Origin: UBA8389 sp035719105
GTDB taxonomy: Bacteria > Bacteroidota > Bacteroidia > Bacteroidales > UBA1402
Reading direction: 5' to 3'
DNA length: 64,000 nucleotides
NCBI GenBank assembly: GCA_035719105.1
Contig: DASTGN010000008.1
Coordinates: 62,001 to 126,000 of the forward strand
A program made the position numbers and the translations under genes. A model generated the notes under the pieces. The model saw only the letters and a list, made by a program, of their open reading frames with translations, made no database searches and was not told where the DNA came from. Below are positions 1 through 10,200 of this stretch, piece by piece. Each line of letters begins with the position of its first letter. The first letter of the stretch is position 1.

Positions 1-915
1 CCTGGAAATGATGTTAGGATCGCCGATTCCAAGAAATTCGGGCAAGTAATCTGCCAAATCATAGCCACGCCTTGTTTTGAATTCATTCAGAAAATTTTCT
101 GACCAATCGGCTCCATACACTTCGTACGAATCGTTGAAGAAGGTCTTTGGCCAAGCAGTGCCATTGTTTGCAAATGCCTCATCGTAGCGTTTGAGAAACA
201 TTTGCAGCGCCTCTTTGGACAAATGGTCCATGACCAACCCTTGTCCGCCAGGAGCAGCTCTTTTGACCTGTTGCAACGTTTTGCCTGAAAAAAGCACAAA
301 GAATTCACCATCTTGGTCGACGTTGTAGTTCAGTAGGTTGTCTTTTAGCTGGTTCAAGGGTATTTGTGCCCGGGTTCCGTCGGCACCGACAAATAAAATG
401 GACAAGATTTTGGAGACAGAACGCTGTTTCACGTCATTGCTCTGGATGAATAAGGTTTGCGTCTTGGTTTTACTCCCAGGAACGGTTTTGACTGGATACC
501 GTTGGATGAATTGCTTGGTAGCGGCATGTTCCGCATCGATTTGCGGGCCTCCGAATGGCCAACCGGTGGCTCCATTCATATCTACCTGGATATTCAACCG
601 TTTGCCTTCAGATTGGGTGAACTGGAGCATTTGCATCCATTTGGGTGACAAGAATTCGATATCATTGGCATCGTTCCCTTGTACACCATATATTGGAGTG
701 ATTTCCACGCTCCCGATCCCTGCCTTTGACAACTCTTCAAGGTTCCAGGTCAGGTTTTTTTCATCAACGGCGCTGCCCATCCACCACCAGCGGACACCGG
801 GTTTGTTTTCAGTACGAATGTTTGGCCACTTCGTATTGGCGGCTGAAACGGATAAACCAACGGATAGAATCAGGACTACGCCTGCGAGAATGACTCGAAG
901 TGGGTTGTTTCGCAT
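1..915 (-). CDS. GH106-type alpha-L-rhamnosidase, N-terminal part (runs off the left edge)
   Basis: Translating back from the ATG at 913-915 gives 305 codons with no stop before the window edge, so the 3' end is missing. The protein opens with a signal peptide (about residues 1-25, ending VSAA) and then the VRWWWMG block at 41-47 and GATGWPFGGP at 115-124. Both blocks are typical of the large secreted GH106 rhamnosidases of Bacteroidota, which release L-rhamnose from pectic side chains in the periplasm. Catalytic residues lie in the missing part. The gene follows the GH2 gene ending at 920 by 4 bases, so the two are surely co-transcribed. The family call rests on recognised N-terminal motifs; the exact linkage cleaved cannot be read here. 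Confidence 0.8.
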   Translation of the reverse strand, partial: MRNNPLRVILAGVVLILSVGLSVSAANTKWPNIRTENKPGVRWWWMGSAVDEKNLTWNLEELSKAGIGSVEITPIYGVQGNDANDIEFLSPKWMQMLQFTQSEGKRLNIQVDMNGATGWPFGGPQIDAEHAATKQFIQRYPVKTVPGSKTKTQTLFIQSNDVKQRSVSKILSILFVGADGTRAQIPLNQLKDNLLNYNVDQDGEFFVLFSGKTLQQVKRAAPGGQGLVMDHLSKEALQMFLKRYDEAFANNGTAWPKTFFNDSYEVYGADWSENFLNEFKTRRGYDLADYLPEFLGIGDPNIISR

Positions 916-919
916 GGTC

Positions 920-3847
920 TTATTTGTTTTGTGTTGCATTCAATTTGGGTTTCAGTTCATCCGGAGAATCTTTGGTGAACATATTGACACCACCGGCCAC
1001 TTTACTGAATAGGTCGCTCACCCGAGCAGCATCCACGGTAAATTCGGGGCGGAACTTATTGGAATTCATATAGTTGATAATACTGATCAGCAACTGCCTG
1101 GCTACCGGTCTGGTTTTGAGATTATCCTGCAAATCGGCACTGCAAACAATCAACCTCCCCTGCCCGACTTTTGCTTCGAACAACATGCCAATCTTACGGT
1201 TTACAAACCAAGTATCAATGGATTGTATCAGTGGCTGGAAACCTTTTGGGAAATCAGTAAATTGCATCACTTGCGCCCGATTGATGATTTCCCACCACTG
1301 CAGGTCCGCATAGGATTCAGTCGGGAAATCTTTAAAAATGGGATGATTGGGATTCACTAAAATTCCCGTGGTGTGAGGAGGGCGCATTTTAAACCAGGAG
1401 GTATTCCAAAAAATAGGTGCCAGAGTCTGTACGACTTCCCTGCCATAAGTGATTTTACCTGCTCCCAGTATCAGAACATCTTTGCCCATTGCCAAGCGGC
1501 TTGCCACCAAGTCGTCCCATTTGTTGGCAACATAAATGTCGTTGTTGCCTACCAGGGTGGATACATCAACATTGGAAGCAACAGCTGGATAAATGTATAA
1601 ATTCCAGCTATTTAGACCTTCACAGGTATTCGTTGCGACCTCCAAGGAATATCGACCGGCTTTTTGGACAAAACTCAAATCAATATCGATGGTACCCAAG
1701 GGAATGTTCAAACCGGTTTCCACCGATTGCTCGTTCAGCATGCCTTCCGCAACAACGACACCTAGAGCATTTTTAAGAACCCAGGTGGGTTTGATGACTT
1801 GTTTTTCGGATGCTCCGAAATAAGAAAGTTCGGCTTTGGCAGTAAAGTGTTCATCCGATTGCCATACAAATTTGGACGTACGAATCAATGGAACAACGGG
1901 GCCGCAGAATTGACGAAAATCACGATCGATGCAATATCCTTTCTCATCCCAAAAAACATCCAAAACTCCAACCAAAGCAGTTCCCTGACCCGAATAATCA
2001 TTCAAGGAAAGTAATTCAAAACCAGCATAATCTGGAGTTCGAAGATTCTTCTCAATATCGTGTTTGTAAGCAAGAACCTGCAATTTCCCAGAAGCCATCA
2101 TGAAATCATGCCCCATTCCACCCATGTCGTGATCGGCCAGGTCTTCTTGAAAAAGTTCCATATTCCGAGCTTTGTTAACGCCGGTGTATTTCCTGATTTC
2201 TGCAAAATTCGGGAAAACACACCATTGACCCGTTTCATGAGATACAAATGGCACCGATACCGTATCAATTTTACTACCAAAATCGGAATTGGATTCGGGC
2301 ATGTTTCGATCCCAGTCGAGTCCTCTCGCTCCAGCTTTGACGTGATATTGATTGCCTGGTTGCCATTCCCAACCGCCTCCGACAGAAGCACCGGTGTAAA
2401 CTCGACGATTGTCAGTTTTTTTCCAATAATTGACAAATTTGGTCACCCAGCGCACCCAACGTCCACGAGGTTCATTTCCAGCTGCCATCATCGTGAAGGA
2501 AGCATGGTTGCCGTACACTTTGGACATACGGATGGTTTCATCCATGAGGAATTGATCAATTGGTTTGCCATCTCCTAGCGAGGAACCGTGATTTGGCCAA
2601 CTGGGACCTTCCGGTTGTAAATAAAAACCGACTAAGTCAGCGGCTTCAAAAGCGGCATCCGGCGGGCAATACGAATGGAATCTCATATGGTTCAGACCGT
2701 ATCTCTTCGCAATTCGGAAAACACGCTCCCAGGAAGCTACATCCATGGGGGCATAACCGGTCATCGGGAAATCGCAATTTTCGACCGTTCCGCGCAGCTG
2801 GGTTTTTCTGCCATTGACATAAAACCACTTGCCTTGAATCGTAATTTCGCGCATTCCGAAGGTCAAGGTCTTAGTGTCGACGGTTTTGTTAGGTGCAATC
2901 AGTTCGATGTCAAGTTTATACAAAGCTGGATTGAATTCACTCCAGGTTTGTATCTTGTCGCCCATAGGCAGCGACAATTCGAGGGTCGAAAGACCTTTAG
3001 GCAGGTTTACAGGCTGTTCCAAAAGGCTCGTTTCATGAACATTAGCAGTATTGAAACTCTTAGCACGGTAACGCAAATTTCCTTTGAATGCCTTTCCGGT
3101 AGTATTCTCAAACTGCACTTTGATTCGTGCTTTCTTTTCTGTCAAATTCGGATAAACCTGGACATCGTCAAAGTAAATTTTGGCACCAGATTGCAACAAC
3201 ATCTTGCCAACCACACCGTTCCAGTTGCCCTGTGTTTGGTCGGAAACACTGTGTGAGTCGGGACCGACATTGACCAAACCGATTCGGTTGTCGATGCGCA
3301 ATGTAATCGTATGCTTGCCCGGTTTAAGAGCTGTAGTCAAATCAAAAACCTGGGGCACACAATAGGTGGAGTCCTTTCCCAGCTCTTTGTTGTCCACCCA
3401 AACGCGGGTAATGGTGTGTGAGCGTTCCAAAAATAAGGTAATGCGACTACCGTTCCAGTTTTTGGGAATGACTACTTCTTTGCGATACCAGGCAACACCT
3501 ATGTAATGACGGTCCGGGGTCAGGAAAAATGGAAATTTAACTTTGCCCTCTTGCCGATATTTTGCAAAAGAAGGATTGTAGTAAAACGAGCTGTCGTAAA
3601 GACTGCCTGTCCATTGGGTTTTCAGTCCAGGGATGTCTCCTTTCAGATTTTCGGCCATGGAACCAGGCAATTGAATCGATTCGGACAGGTTCTTGGAAAA
3701 CCAGCCTGACCGAACACCTTCGTCGTTGCGATCCAGTTGAAACTGCCAGGTACCGTCTAATGCAATCTGTTCATTACAAAAGGCATAGCCACAAGTTATA
3801 GCAGAAACGAGCAAGGTTGAAAGCAATGCAAGGGTTGTCTTTTTCAT
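920..3847 (-). CDS. Secreted GH2 glycoside hydrolase with extra C-terminal Rossmann-like domain
   Basis: A 975-residue protein with a signal peptide (about 1-24). The GH2 jelly-roll sugar-binding domain begins at DGTWQFQLDR (31-40), followed by the immunoglobulin-like and TIM-barrel domains. The acid/base is the Glu of AAGNEPRG near residue 457 and the likely nucleophile is the Glu of VSHETGQW near 537, so both catalytic residues are present. Beyond the usual GH2 end, residues about 760-940 contain DVLILGAG (near 796) and a later VGQGRLIVCSADL block, which look like a glutamine-amidotransferase/ThuA-like fold rather than a carbohydrate-binding module. The neighbouring GH106 gene suggests a role on rhamnose-containing pectin. 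Substrate (galactoside, glucuronide, galacturonide or arabinoside) cannot be decided from sequence alone. Confidence 0.85.
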   Translation of the reverse strand: MKKTTLALLSTLLVSAITCGYAFCNEQIALDGTWQFQLDRNDEGVRSGWFSKNLSESIQLPGSMAENLKGDIPGLKTQWTGSLYDSSFYYNPSFAKYRQEGKVKFPFFLTPDRHYIGVAWYRKEVVIPKNWNGSRITLFLERSHTITRVWVDNKELGKDSTYCVPQVFDLTTALKPGKHTITLRIDNRIGLVNVGPDSHSVSDQTQGNWNGVVGKMLLQSGAKIYFDDVQVYPNLTEKKARIKVQFENTTGKAFKGNLRYRAKSFNTANVHETSLLEQPVNLPKGLSTLELSLPMGDKIQTWSEFNPALYKLDIELIAPNKTVDTKTLTFGMREITIQGKWFYVNGRKTQLRGTVENCDFPMTGYAPMDVASWERVFRIAKRYGLNHMRFHSYCPPDAAFEAADLVGFYLQPEGPSWPNHGSSLGDGKPIDQFLMDETIRMSKVYGNHASFTMMAAGNEPRGRWVRWVTKFVNYWKKTDNRRVYTGASVGGGWEWQPGNQYHVKAGARGLDWDRNMPESNSDFGSKIDTVSVPFVSHETGQWCVFPNFAEIRKYTGVNKARNMELFQEDLADHDMGGMGHDFMMASGKLQVLAYKHDIEKNLRTPDYAGFELLSLNDYSGQGTALVGVLDVFWDEKGYCIDRDFRQFCGPVVPLIRTSKFVWQSDEHFTAKAELSYFGASEKQVIKPTWVLKNALGVVVAEGMLNEQSVETGLNIPLGTIDIDLSFVQKAGRYSLEVATNTCEGLNSWNLYIYPAVASNVDVSTLVGNNDIYVANKWDDLVASRLAMGKDVLILGAGKITYGREVVQTLAPIFWNTSWFKMRPPHTTGILVNPNHPIFKDFPTESYADLQWWEIINRAQVMQFTDFPKGFQPLIQSIDTWFVNRKIGMLFEAKVGQGRLIVCSADLQDNLKTRPVARQLLISIINYMNSNKFRPEFTVDAARVSDLFSKVAGGVNMFTKDSPDELKPKLNATQNK

Positions 3848-3872
3848 CTCTAAGGTTTGATTTGTAAAGGCT

Positions 3873-3880
3873 CAAAGTTA
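3873..3880 (-). promoter_or_regulatory. Bacteroidota -7 promoter motif for the GH2/GH106 pair
   Basis: Read on the minus strand the bases are TAACTTTG, an exact match to the TAnnTTTG element of Bacteroidota promoters. It lies 26 bases before the GH2 start at 3847, giving a leader of about 20 bases. It suggests the pair is transcribed separately from the upstream lacZ-like gene. No clear -33 element was seen. Confidence 0.5.
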
Positions 3881-3942
3881 GGAAATAACAACTAGATGAA
3901 TAGTAGATTATTTGATGGAAAAGCGGTCAAAATTAAAAGTTC

Positions 3943-6900
3943 CTACCTGGGTGACAGCAGAAAAGTGAAGGAATAATTTTGATACGGCAAACGGAATTCC
4001 GGACGCGGTAAAGCACCCCAACTATTCACACAACCCAACCCCATTTGTACTTGGTCAATACACAGATTGGTGGCATCGGACTTTGGCACTTCAGGTGAAT
4101 GGCGTTGATCCTTCTCCAAACCATCGTCCAGGGATTCCATGGTGTAATGAAGTGCTGACATGGAAAGTGGGGCATCCGATTGAATCATCAAACCGTTTCC
4201 TGCTTTGTTGACCTGTTTCCACCAACGAATATCCGTTTTATTACCTGTTTCCTGAGGACGGATATAAGCATAAAATTGTTCATCCGCCATTTGTTTGTAA
4301 AGGCCGAGTTCGGTCACGTGATTTCGGTCAATGTAGTTTTCGATGGGACCACGGCCATAATAATCGGAGATGTCGAAGTTATAGGGCATTTGCAGACGCA
4401 TGCCAAAGCGGAACATTTCCGATGCTTGAACTTCTTTGGAGGCGATCAACTTTTGGTTCACCAAAATGGAACCCACATTATTGATGGTGTACGTCAGGTA
4501 CAACTTCCCGCCAACTGCCTTGATGTCATAGGAAGCTTTCACGACCACTTGTCCATTCTCCACCGTCCGATCCAATTGGTTCAGTTTGATTTCCGGATGG
4601 TTCCAAACAGCATATTTAATCTGTAATTTGGCTCCCATGTCGTTGTCCGTCGGAGCGCGCCAAAAATTTGGAGTCATTTCTGAACCCTGCATCATCAGAT
4701 CCACCCCATTCACTGTATACTTGGTTAAGTAGCCATTCCATTTGTTGAATTCGATGACGAAGTTTTCACCAATCACTTGCAAATAATTAACGTCATTGTC
4801 TTTGATGATTGGCTGAGGAATCTGGATGTTGCTGGGTTCGCAGTTCTTTGATACCAAACTTGAGAATTTGGCTGATCGGATGGATAATTGGTTGGAAGCA
4901 ACCTTGAAACCTGCAGGTAGAAGGTTCTCTGCCGATTTCAACTTGAAGGAGACGTTCAGCAATAGTTCATTTTCTGGGCAGGTTGTGCTCAAATCATAAG
5001 GAAGTTGAACCGTCATGCTATCGTGGGCATTCACCTTAAGTTCAGTCACTATTCCATCCTGAATAGGCTTGCCGTCAGCCAGCAATTGCCATTCCAACCG
5101 ATATGCGGACAAATCCCGGAAGAAGTTCTCGTTGTAAACGGTGATGCGACCTTTCTGCAGATCAGAAGGAGTTACCCAAATGTTTTGATAGAAATGGCCC
5201 ACTTCGTACATGTGGGGATTGGGCACACGGTCAGGACTGATGAGCCCATTATCAACAAAGTTGTTGTCCGAAGCGTCGTATTTGTTGAAATCACCCCCAT
5301 AAGCGTAAATTTCTACGCCGTTCAAGCCCTTTCTGCGCTGAGACTGGTCAACAAAATCCCAAATGAAACCGCCCTGATAGTTCGGATACTTACGGATCAA
5401 ATCCCAATATTCTTTGAATCCACCGTCTGAGTTACCCATGGAATGGGCGTATTCGCATTGGATCAATGGCTTGTCAGCGTCACTTTTACCATATTTTTCG
5501 CAATTTTCGTAACTGTAATACATGGGGCAGAAAATGTCGGTAAATTCGTTTTGCTTGGCTTGTTCGTACTGTACGGGACGGGAGGAATCCTCTGCTTTGA
5601 TCCATCGGTAACATTTTTCGAAATTCGGACCAAAACCGGCTTCATTGCCCATCGACCAAACCAAGATGGACGGATGATTGAAGTTCCGCTGTACGTTGCG
5701 TTGATTACGTTCCAGATGGGCCAATTCGTAGGAAGGATTCTTAGCAAGCGTGAGGTCGCCATATCCCATACCGTGCGATTCTACATTTGCTTCGGCCACG
5801 ACATAAATACCGTATTGGTCGCATAAGTCGTACCAAAAATGATCGTCTGGGTAATGACAAGTGCGTACTGCGTTGATATTGAATTCTTTCATTATTTTGA
5901 TATCCTGGATCATTCGCTCTTTGGTGAGGTAATAACCGTGATCAGGATCCATTTCGTGACGGTTGACTCCCTTGATCAATATGGGTTTTCCATTCACCAA
6001 CAATTGGGCATTCTTGATTTCTATTTTGCGGAAGCCAACCTTTAATGGAATAACTTCCAAAACCTTGGAGCTTTCTTTCAAAACCGCCTTAAGGGTATAA
6101 AGTACAGGCGTTTCTGCTGTCCATTTAGAAGGATTTGAGACGTTCAAGGAGGTGGTCAACTTACCCAAACCGTTCACACTGCCTTTAGCCACTTCCTGCC
6201 CTTTGCAATCAGAAAGCGTCAACTCAACTTGAGCCTTTTTGGTCAGTTGAACTTCAATTTGAAGGGTTGCATCTTGGTATTGATCGTCCAATTTGGGTGT
6301 GGCACGCAAATCAGCTATGGTTGAAGCGTTTTTGGCATAGAGGTAACAATCTCTGGCTATGCCACTCAAACGAAAGAAATCCTGATCCTCCAGATAAGTA
6401 CCGTCACACCATCTGAATACCTGCATGGCAATCAAATTCTTGCCGGGAACGAGGTATTTGGTCAAATCGAATTCGGCCTCCAACTTGCTATCTTCACTAT
6501 AACCTACAAACTTTCCGTTCACCCACAAATAAAGGTTGGAAGTGACCGAACCAAAGTGGGCCAGTACTGTTTTGCCTTTCCAATTGGCCGGCAAGTCGAT
6601 AGTGCGGCGATAAGATCCAACATGGTTGTTTTCTTCGGGAGTAAGCGGTGGATTGTTTTTAAATTGGTTTTTCCAAGCATAACCTCTATTAAGATAAAGT
6701 AGATCACCATATCCATTTAATTCCCAAATACCGGGAACAGGCATTTTCGACCAACTTTTATCATCAAACGTCGTTTTCCAAAAGTCAATGGGACGACTGG
6801 TGGCATCCTTGACCCAATAAAAATTCCAAAGTCCGTTCAAACTCATGTAATTGGATGATTTTTCGGGAATTCCAATGTTAGCTGCCGACTCGTTTTCGTA

Positions 6901-7029
6901 GGCAAAAAAATGACTGTGCATGGGTGCACGGTTGATCTGGTTGATTTGAGCTATTTTCCACTCATCCTTTTGAGCAAAGGTTAAAATACTCAGAGAAAGA
7001 AAAATCACAGAGATTAGTGCTTTTTTCAT
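3943..7029 (-). CDS. lacZ: GH2 beta-galactosidase (LacZ type), secreted
   Basis: A 1028-residue protein, the usual length for LacZ-type enzymes, with a signal peptide (about 1-19, ending TFAQ), so it acts in the periplasm. Domain order is sugar-binding jelly roll, Ig-like, TIM barrel, a further Ig-like domain and the beta-galactosidase small-chain domain (about 760-1025). The acid/base Glu is in SMGNEAGFG near residue 460 and the nucleophile Glu in IQCEYAHSMGNS near 525. The enzyme removes terminal beta-galactose. It lies 95 bases before the GH2/GH106 pair, which has its own promoter motif. A weaker TAACTTTA motif at 7068-7075 may be its promoter. Beta-galactosidase is the best call; other GH2 specificities exist with this architecture. 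Confidence 0.88.
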   Translation of the reverse strand: MKKALISVIFLSLSILTFAQKDEWKIAQINQINRAPMHSHFFAYENESAANIGIPEKSSNYMSLNGLWNFYWVKDATSRPIDFWKTTFDDKSWSKMPVPGIWELNGYGDLLYLNRGYAWKNQFKNNPPLTPEENNHVGSYRRTIDLPANWKGKTVLAHFGSVTSNLYLWVNGKFVGYSEDSKLEAEFDLTKYLVPGKNLIAMQVFRWCDGTYLEDQDFFRLSGIARDCYLYAKNASTIADLRATPKLDDQYQDATLQIEVQLTKKAQVELTLSDCKGQEVAKGSVNGLGKLTTSLNVSNPSKWTAETPVLYTLKAVLKESSKVLEVIPLKVGFRKIEIKNAQLLVNGKPILIKGVNRHEMDPDHGYYLTKERMIQDIKIMKEFNINAVRTCHYPDDHFWYDLCDQYGIYVVAEANVESHGMGYGDLTLAKNPSYELAHLERNQRNVQRNFNHPSILVWSMGNEAGFGPNFEKCYRWIKAEDSSRPVQYEQAKQNEFTDIFCPMYYSYENCEKYGKSDADKPLIQCEYAHSMGNSDGGFKEYWDLIRKYPNYQGGFIWDFVDQSQRRKGLNGVEIYAYGGDFNKYDASDNNFVDNGLISPDRVPNPHMYEVGHFYQNIWVTPSDLQKGRITVYNENFFRDLSAYRLEWQLLADGKPIQDGIVTELKVNAHDSMTVQLPYDLSTTCPENELLLNVSFKLKSAENLLPAGFKVASNQLSIRSAKFSSLVSKNCEPSNIQIPQPIIKDNDVNYLQVIGENFVIEFNKWNGYLTKYTVNGVDLMMQGSEMTPNFWRAPTDNDMGAKLQIKYAVWNHPEIKLNQLDRTVENGQVVVKASYDIKAVGGKLYLTYTINNVGSILVNQKLIASKEVQASEMFRFGMRLQMPYNFDISDYYGRGPIENYIDRNHVTELGLYKQMADEQFYAYIRPQETGNKTDIRWWKQVNKAGNGLMIQSDAPLSMSALHYTMESLDDGLEKDQRHSPEVPKSDATNLCIDQVQMGLGCVNSWGALPRPEFRLPYQNYSFTFLLSPR

Positions 7030-7210
7030 GGTTATGGTTATGGTTTAATTCCAAAAATTAAGGGACCTAAAGTTAAGAACTTTGACATAATAATCGATCA
7101 TCACGATGAGCAATGGAAATAAATACAAAAAATATACAGAATTTTGCTTTGATAACATGTTTTACGAAGATTTCATCTATTTTAGTGGCACGAATAACCA
7201 ACAATCTACC

Positions 7211-10200
7211 ATGGAAAAAATAAACACCGATGAAGTCCTTGAGTGGGCTAAAGAGTTTCTATCCAAATCTGAAAAAGAAATTACTGCCGATGAAGTAAAA
7301 GAACAAAAAAAGTATGCGATTCTTATCCAAAATCCGAATGATAAGATCCTTCTGTCGAAAATGCTCGATGAATCCTCACAGATTCACGACAGTAAGAAAT
7401 TAGCCAAACGGATGAAATTGCTCATCAAACATTATGGCGTTCCTGCATTTTTCAGTTCGACTGATGCTTTTTTATTAAAACTTTTCACAGCGTTCGGCTA
7501 TTGGTTCGACTTTATCTCCGTACCTATTTTCAAACAAAGACTTCGATCCGATACGGCCAAAGTAATCATCAACGAAAAGGCTTCTTTATTGAATCGACAC
7601 CTGAGTGAACGCCGCAAGCAACATATTGGTCAAAATGTGAACTTGTTGGGCGAAGTCGTTCTGGGGGACGGCGAGGCAAATCACCGGTATGAACACTATT
7701 TGGAAGCCCTGAAAGACCCGCAGATAAATTACATATCCATCAAAATATCTGGAATTTATGCCCAAATAAATGCTTTAAATTACGAACAGAACAAACTGGA
7801 TCTGTGCGAACGTCTTACCCGCATTTATCAACAATCCATCGACTTTCCATTCGTAGACGAGGAAGGGGTCGTTCATTCCAAATTCGTAAACCTCGACATG
7901 GAGGAATATAAGGATGCTGAACTCACTTTGGATGTTTTCAAAACGGTGCTGAGCCTCCCTGCATTCAAGAATTACCGTGCAGGAATTGTCATTCAGGCTT
8001 ATTTGCCGGATGCCTACCTCTTCCAAACGGAATTGTTGGATTTTGCCAAACAACGGACAGCATCCGGCGGGGCTCCTTTAAAAATGCGCTTGGTAAAAGG
8101 AGCCAATTTGCAGATGGAAAGCATTGTTTCTTCCTTAAAAGGTTGGGAAAATCCTGTTCTGCACAGCAAAGTGGAAGTGGATGCCAATTATCTGCACATT
8201 TTGGACCGCGCCTTGAAGCCGGAAAACATCCAGTCGTTGCATGTCGGTGTGGCTTCGCACAATTTGTTCAGCATCGGTTACGCGTTTCTTTTGGGTAAGA
8301 AATTGGGCGTGGAAGAATTTGTCACCTTCGAAATGTTGGAAGGTATGGCCAACCACCTGCCCCGCGTGATGCGCAGCCTAGGCAAACAGATCATCTTGTA
8401 CACACCTGTAGTCAAGAACGAACACTTCCTCAATGCAGTCTCGTATTTGGTTCGCCGATTGGACGAAAACACCGGAAAAGACAATTTCTTGAGTTATTCG
8501 TTCGGCTTGACCTACGACAGCAAGCAATGGAATTTTCTACAATCACAGTTTTTAGACGCTTTCGCACTGAAAGACAACATGGAGGCTAAATCGTACCGAA
8601 CTCAAGACAGAAACGTTAAATTGCCAATGCCCGAAAGCGTTCCTGATACTTTCAAAAACGAACCAGATACGAATTTTGACCTGAAAGTCAATCGCTTATG
8701 GGTTGAAAAGATTCGTCGCGATTGGAAAAAATCAATTCAAGACCAACCTTGGCAAATTCCTGTTCAAATTGGCGACAAGCAGTTTGAGGCAGAATCAAAA
8801 CAACGTTATTTCGACCGAAGCCAAACCGAGGATTTTTGCATTTGCGAAGCTGGCCTATCCAACATGGATCAAGTCAAGCAACTGATTTCAGTGGCTGAAG
8901 CTGATGAATCGCAATGGCGCAAAACGACCTTGGAGGAACGAAGCCTCATCTTGCACCGGGTAGCTACGAATTTGTGCAATGAACGAGCCGACCTCATCGG
9001 ATGCATGTCCGCAATCACAGGTAAAACCTTTGCGGAAGGCGATGTAGAGGTTTCGGAGGCGATTGATTTTTGTCGCTACTATCCCATCACGATGAAAGAA
9101 TTTGCAGCTTTGAAAACCGTCAGCTATGAACCCAAGGGCATTGTATTGGTGATTCCACCTTGGAATTTTCCTTTAGCCATTCCTGTCGGCGGAGTGGCGG
9201 CTGCACTGAGTGGTGGAAACACCGTTATTTTGAAGCCTGCTACGGTGGCATTGCCTGTCGCATGGGCATTTGCGCAATGTTTCTGGAATGCCGGAGTGCC
9301 TAAAGATGCGCTGCAAGTGGTTTGTACGGCTGGCCGGGAACCCTTGAATCACCTGATCTCCCACCCTTCGGTCAAACACATAATCCTTACCGGAGGCACC
9401 GATACCGCATTCAGACTGCTGGAAAACAACCCCACCTGTCCTCTTTCCGCCGAAACAGGCGGGAAAAATGCCATCATTCTGACGGCTAGCGGAGATCGGG
9501 ACCATGCCATTCAAAACATCGTGACTTCTGCATTCAGCAATGCCGGGCAGAAATGTTCGGCCTGCTCGTTGTTGTTGTTGGAAAAAGAAGTCTATAACGA
9601 CCCGAGTTTCAAAGTCAAACTGACCGATGCCGTCACCAGCTTGCAAACGGGTGGTGCATGGAATGGTGGTACCTATGTTGGCCCAATGATCACCAGTGAG
9701 AATGAGAAGTTGTTGCACGCCATCGAACATCTGGAACCTGGTGAAAGTTGGTTGGTAAAACCTACATTCGTTGACGAAAAGCACTATATCCTTAAACCCT
9801 GTGTCAAATGGGGTGTAAAACCGGGTAGTTTTACTTTCAAGAACGAATTGTTCGGACCACTCTTGGCCGTCGTTTGCATTGACGATTTGGATCATGGCAT
9901 TCGATTGATGAACGAAGAAACGGCGTTTGGTTTGACTTCTGGGTTGCAAAGTTTGGATGAATCCGAACAATTGCGTTGGAAAAACAGTCTGGAGGCCGGG
10001 AACCTGTACATCAACCGGGGCATCACCGGGGCCATTGTGAATCGTCAACCCTTTGGTGGAATGAAGCGTTCCGCTTTTGGAGGCGGCATCAAGGCTGGTG
10101 GTAAAAACTATGTATCGTGCTTCGTCCAATTTCATGAAACAGGGAAAAACGTCAAAGACAAATTGGAGACTGCCACTTCCAATTACATGAATAGCTGGAA

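Noticed and set aside
338..1012. A 224-codon plus-strand open frame over the GH106 and GH2 genes
   Set aside because: It is antisense to two clear enzymes and has no start signal or recognisable protein features.
7030..7047. Short GGTTAT tandem repeat before the lacZ-like gene
   Set aside because: Only two to three units in an A/T-rich leader; no sign of a functional repeat array.
9173..10135. A 320-codon open frame on the strand opposite putA
   Set aside because: It lies wholly inside the aldehyde dehydrogenase domain of putA, whose motifs are intact, and its translation shows no family pattern.
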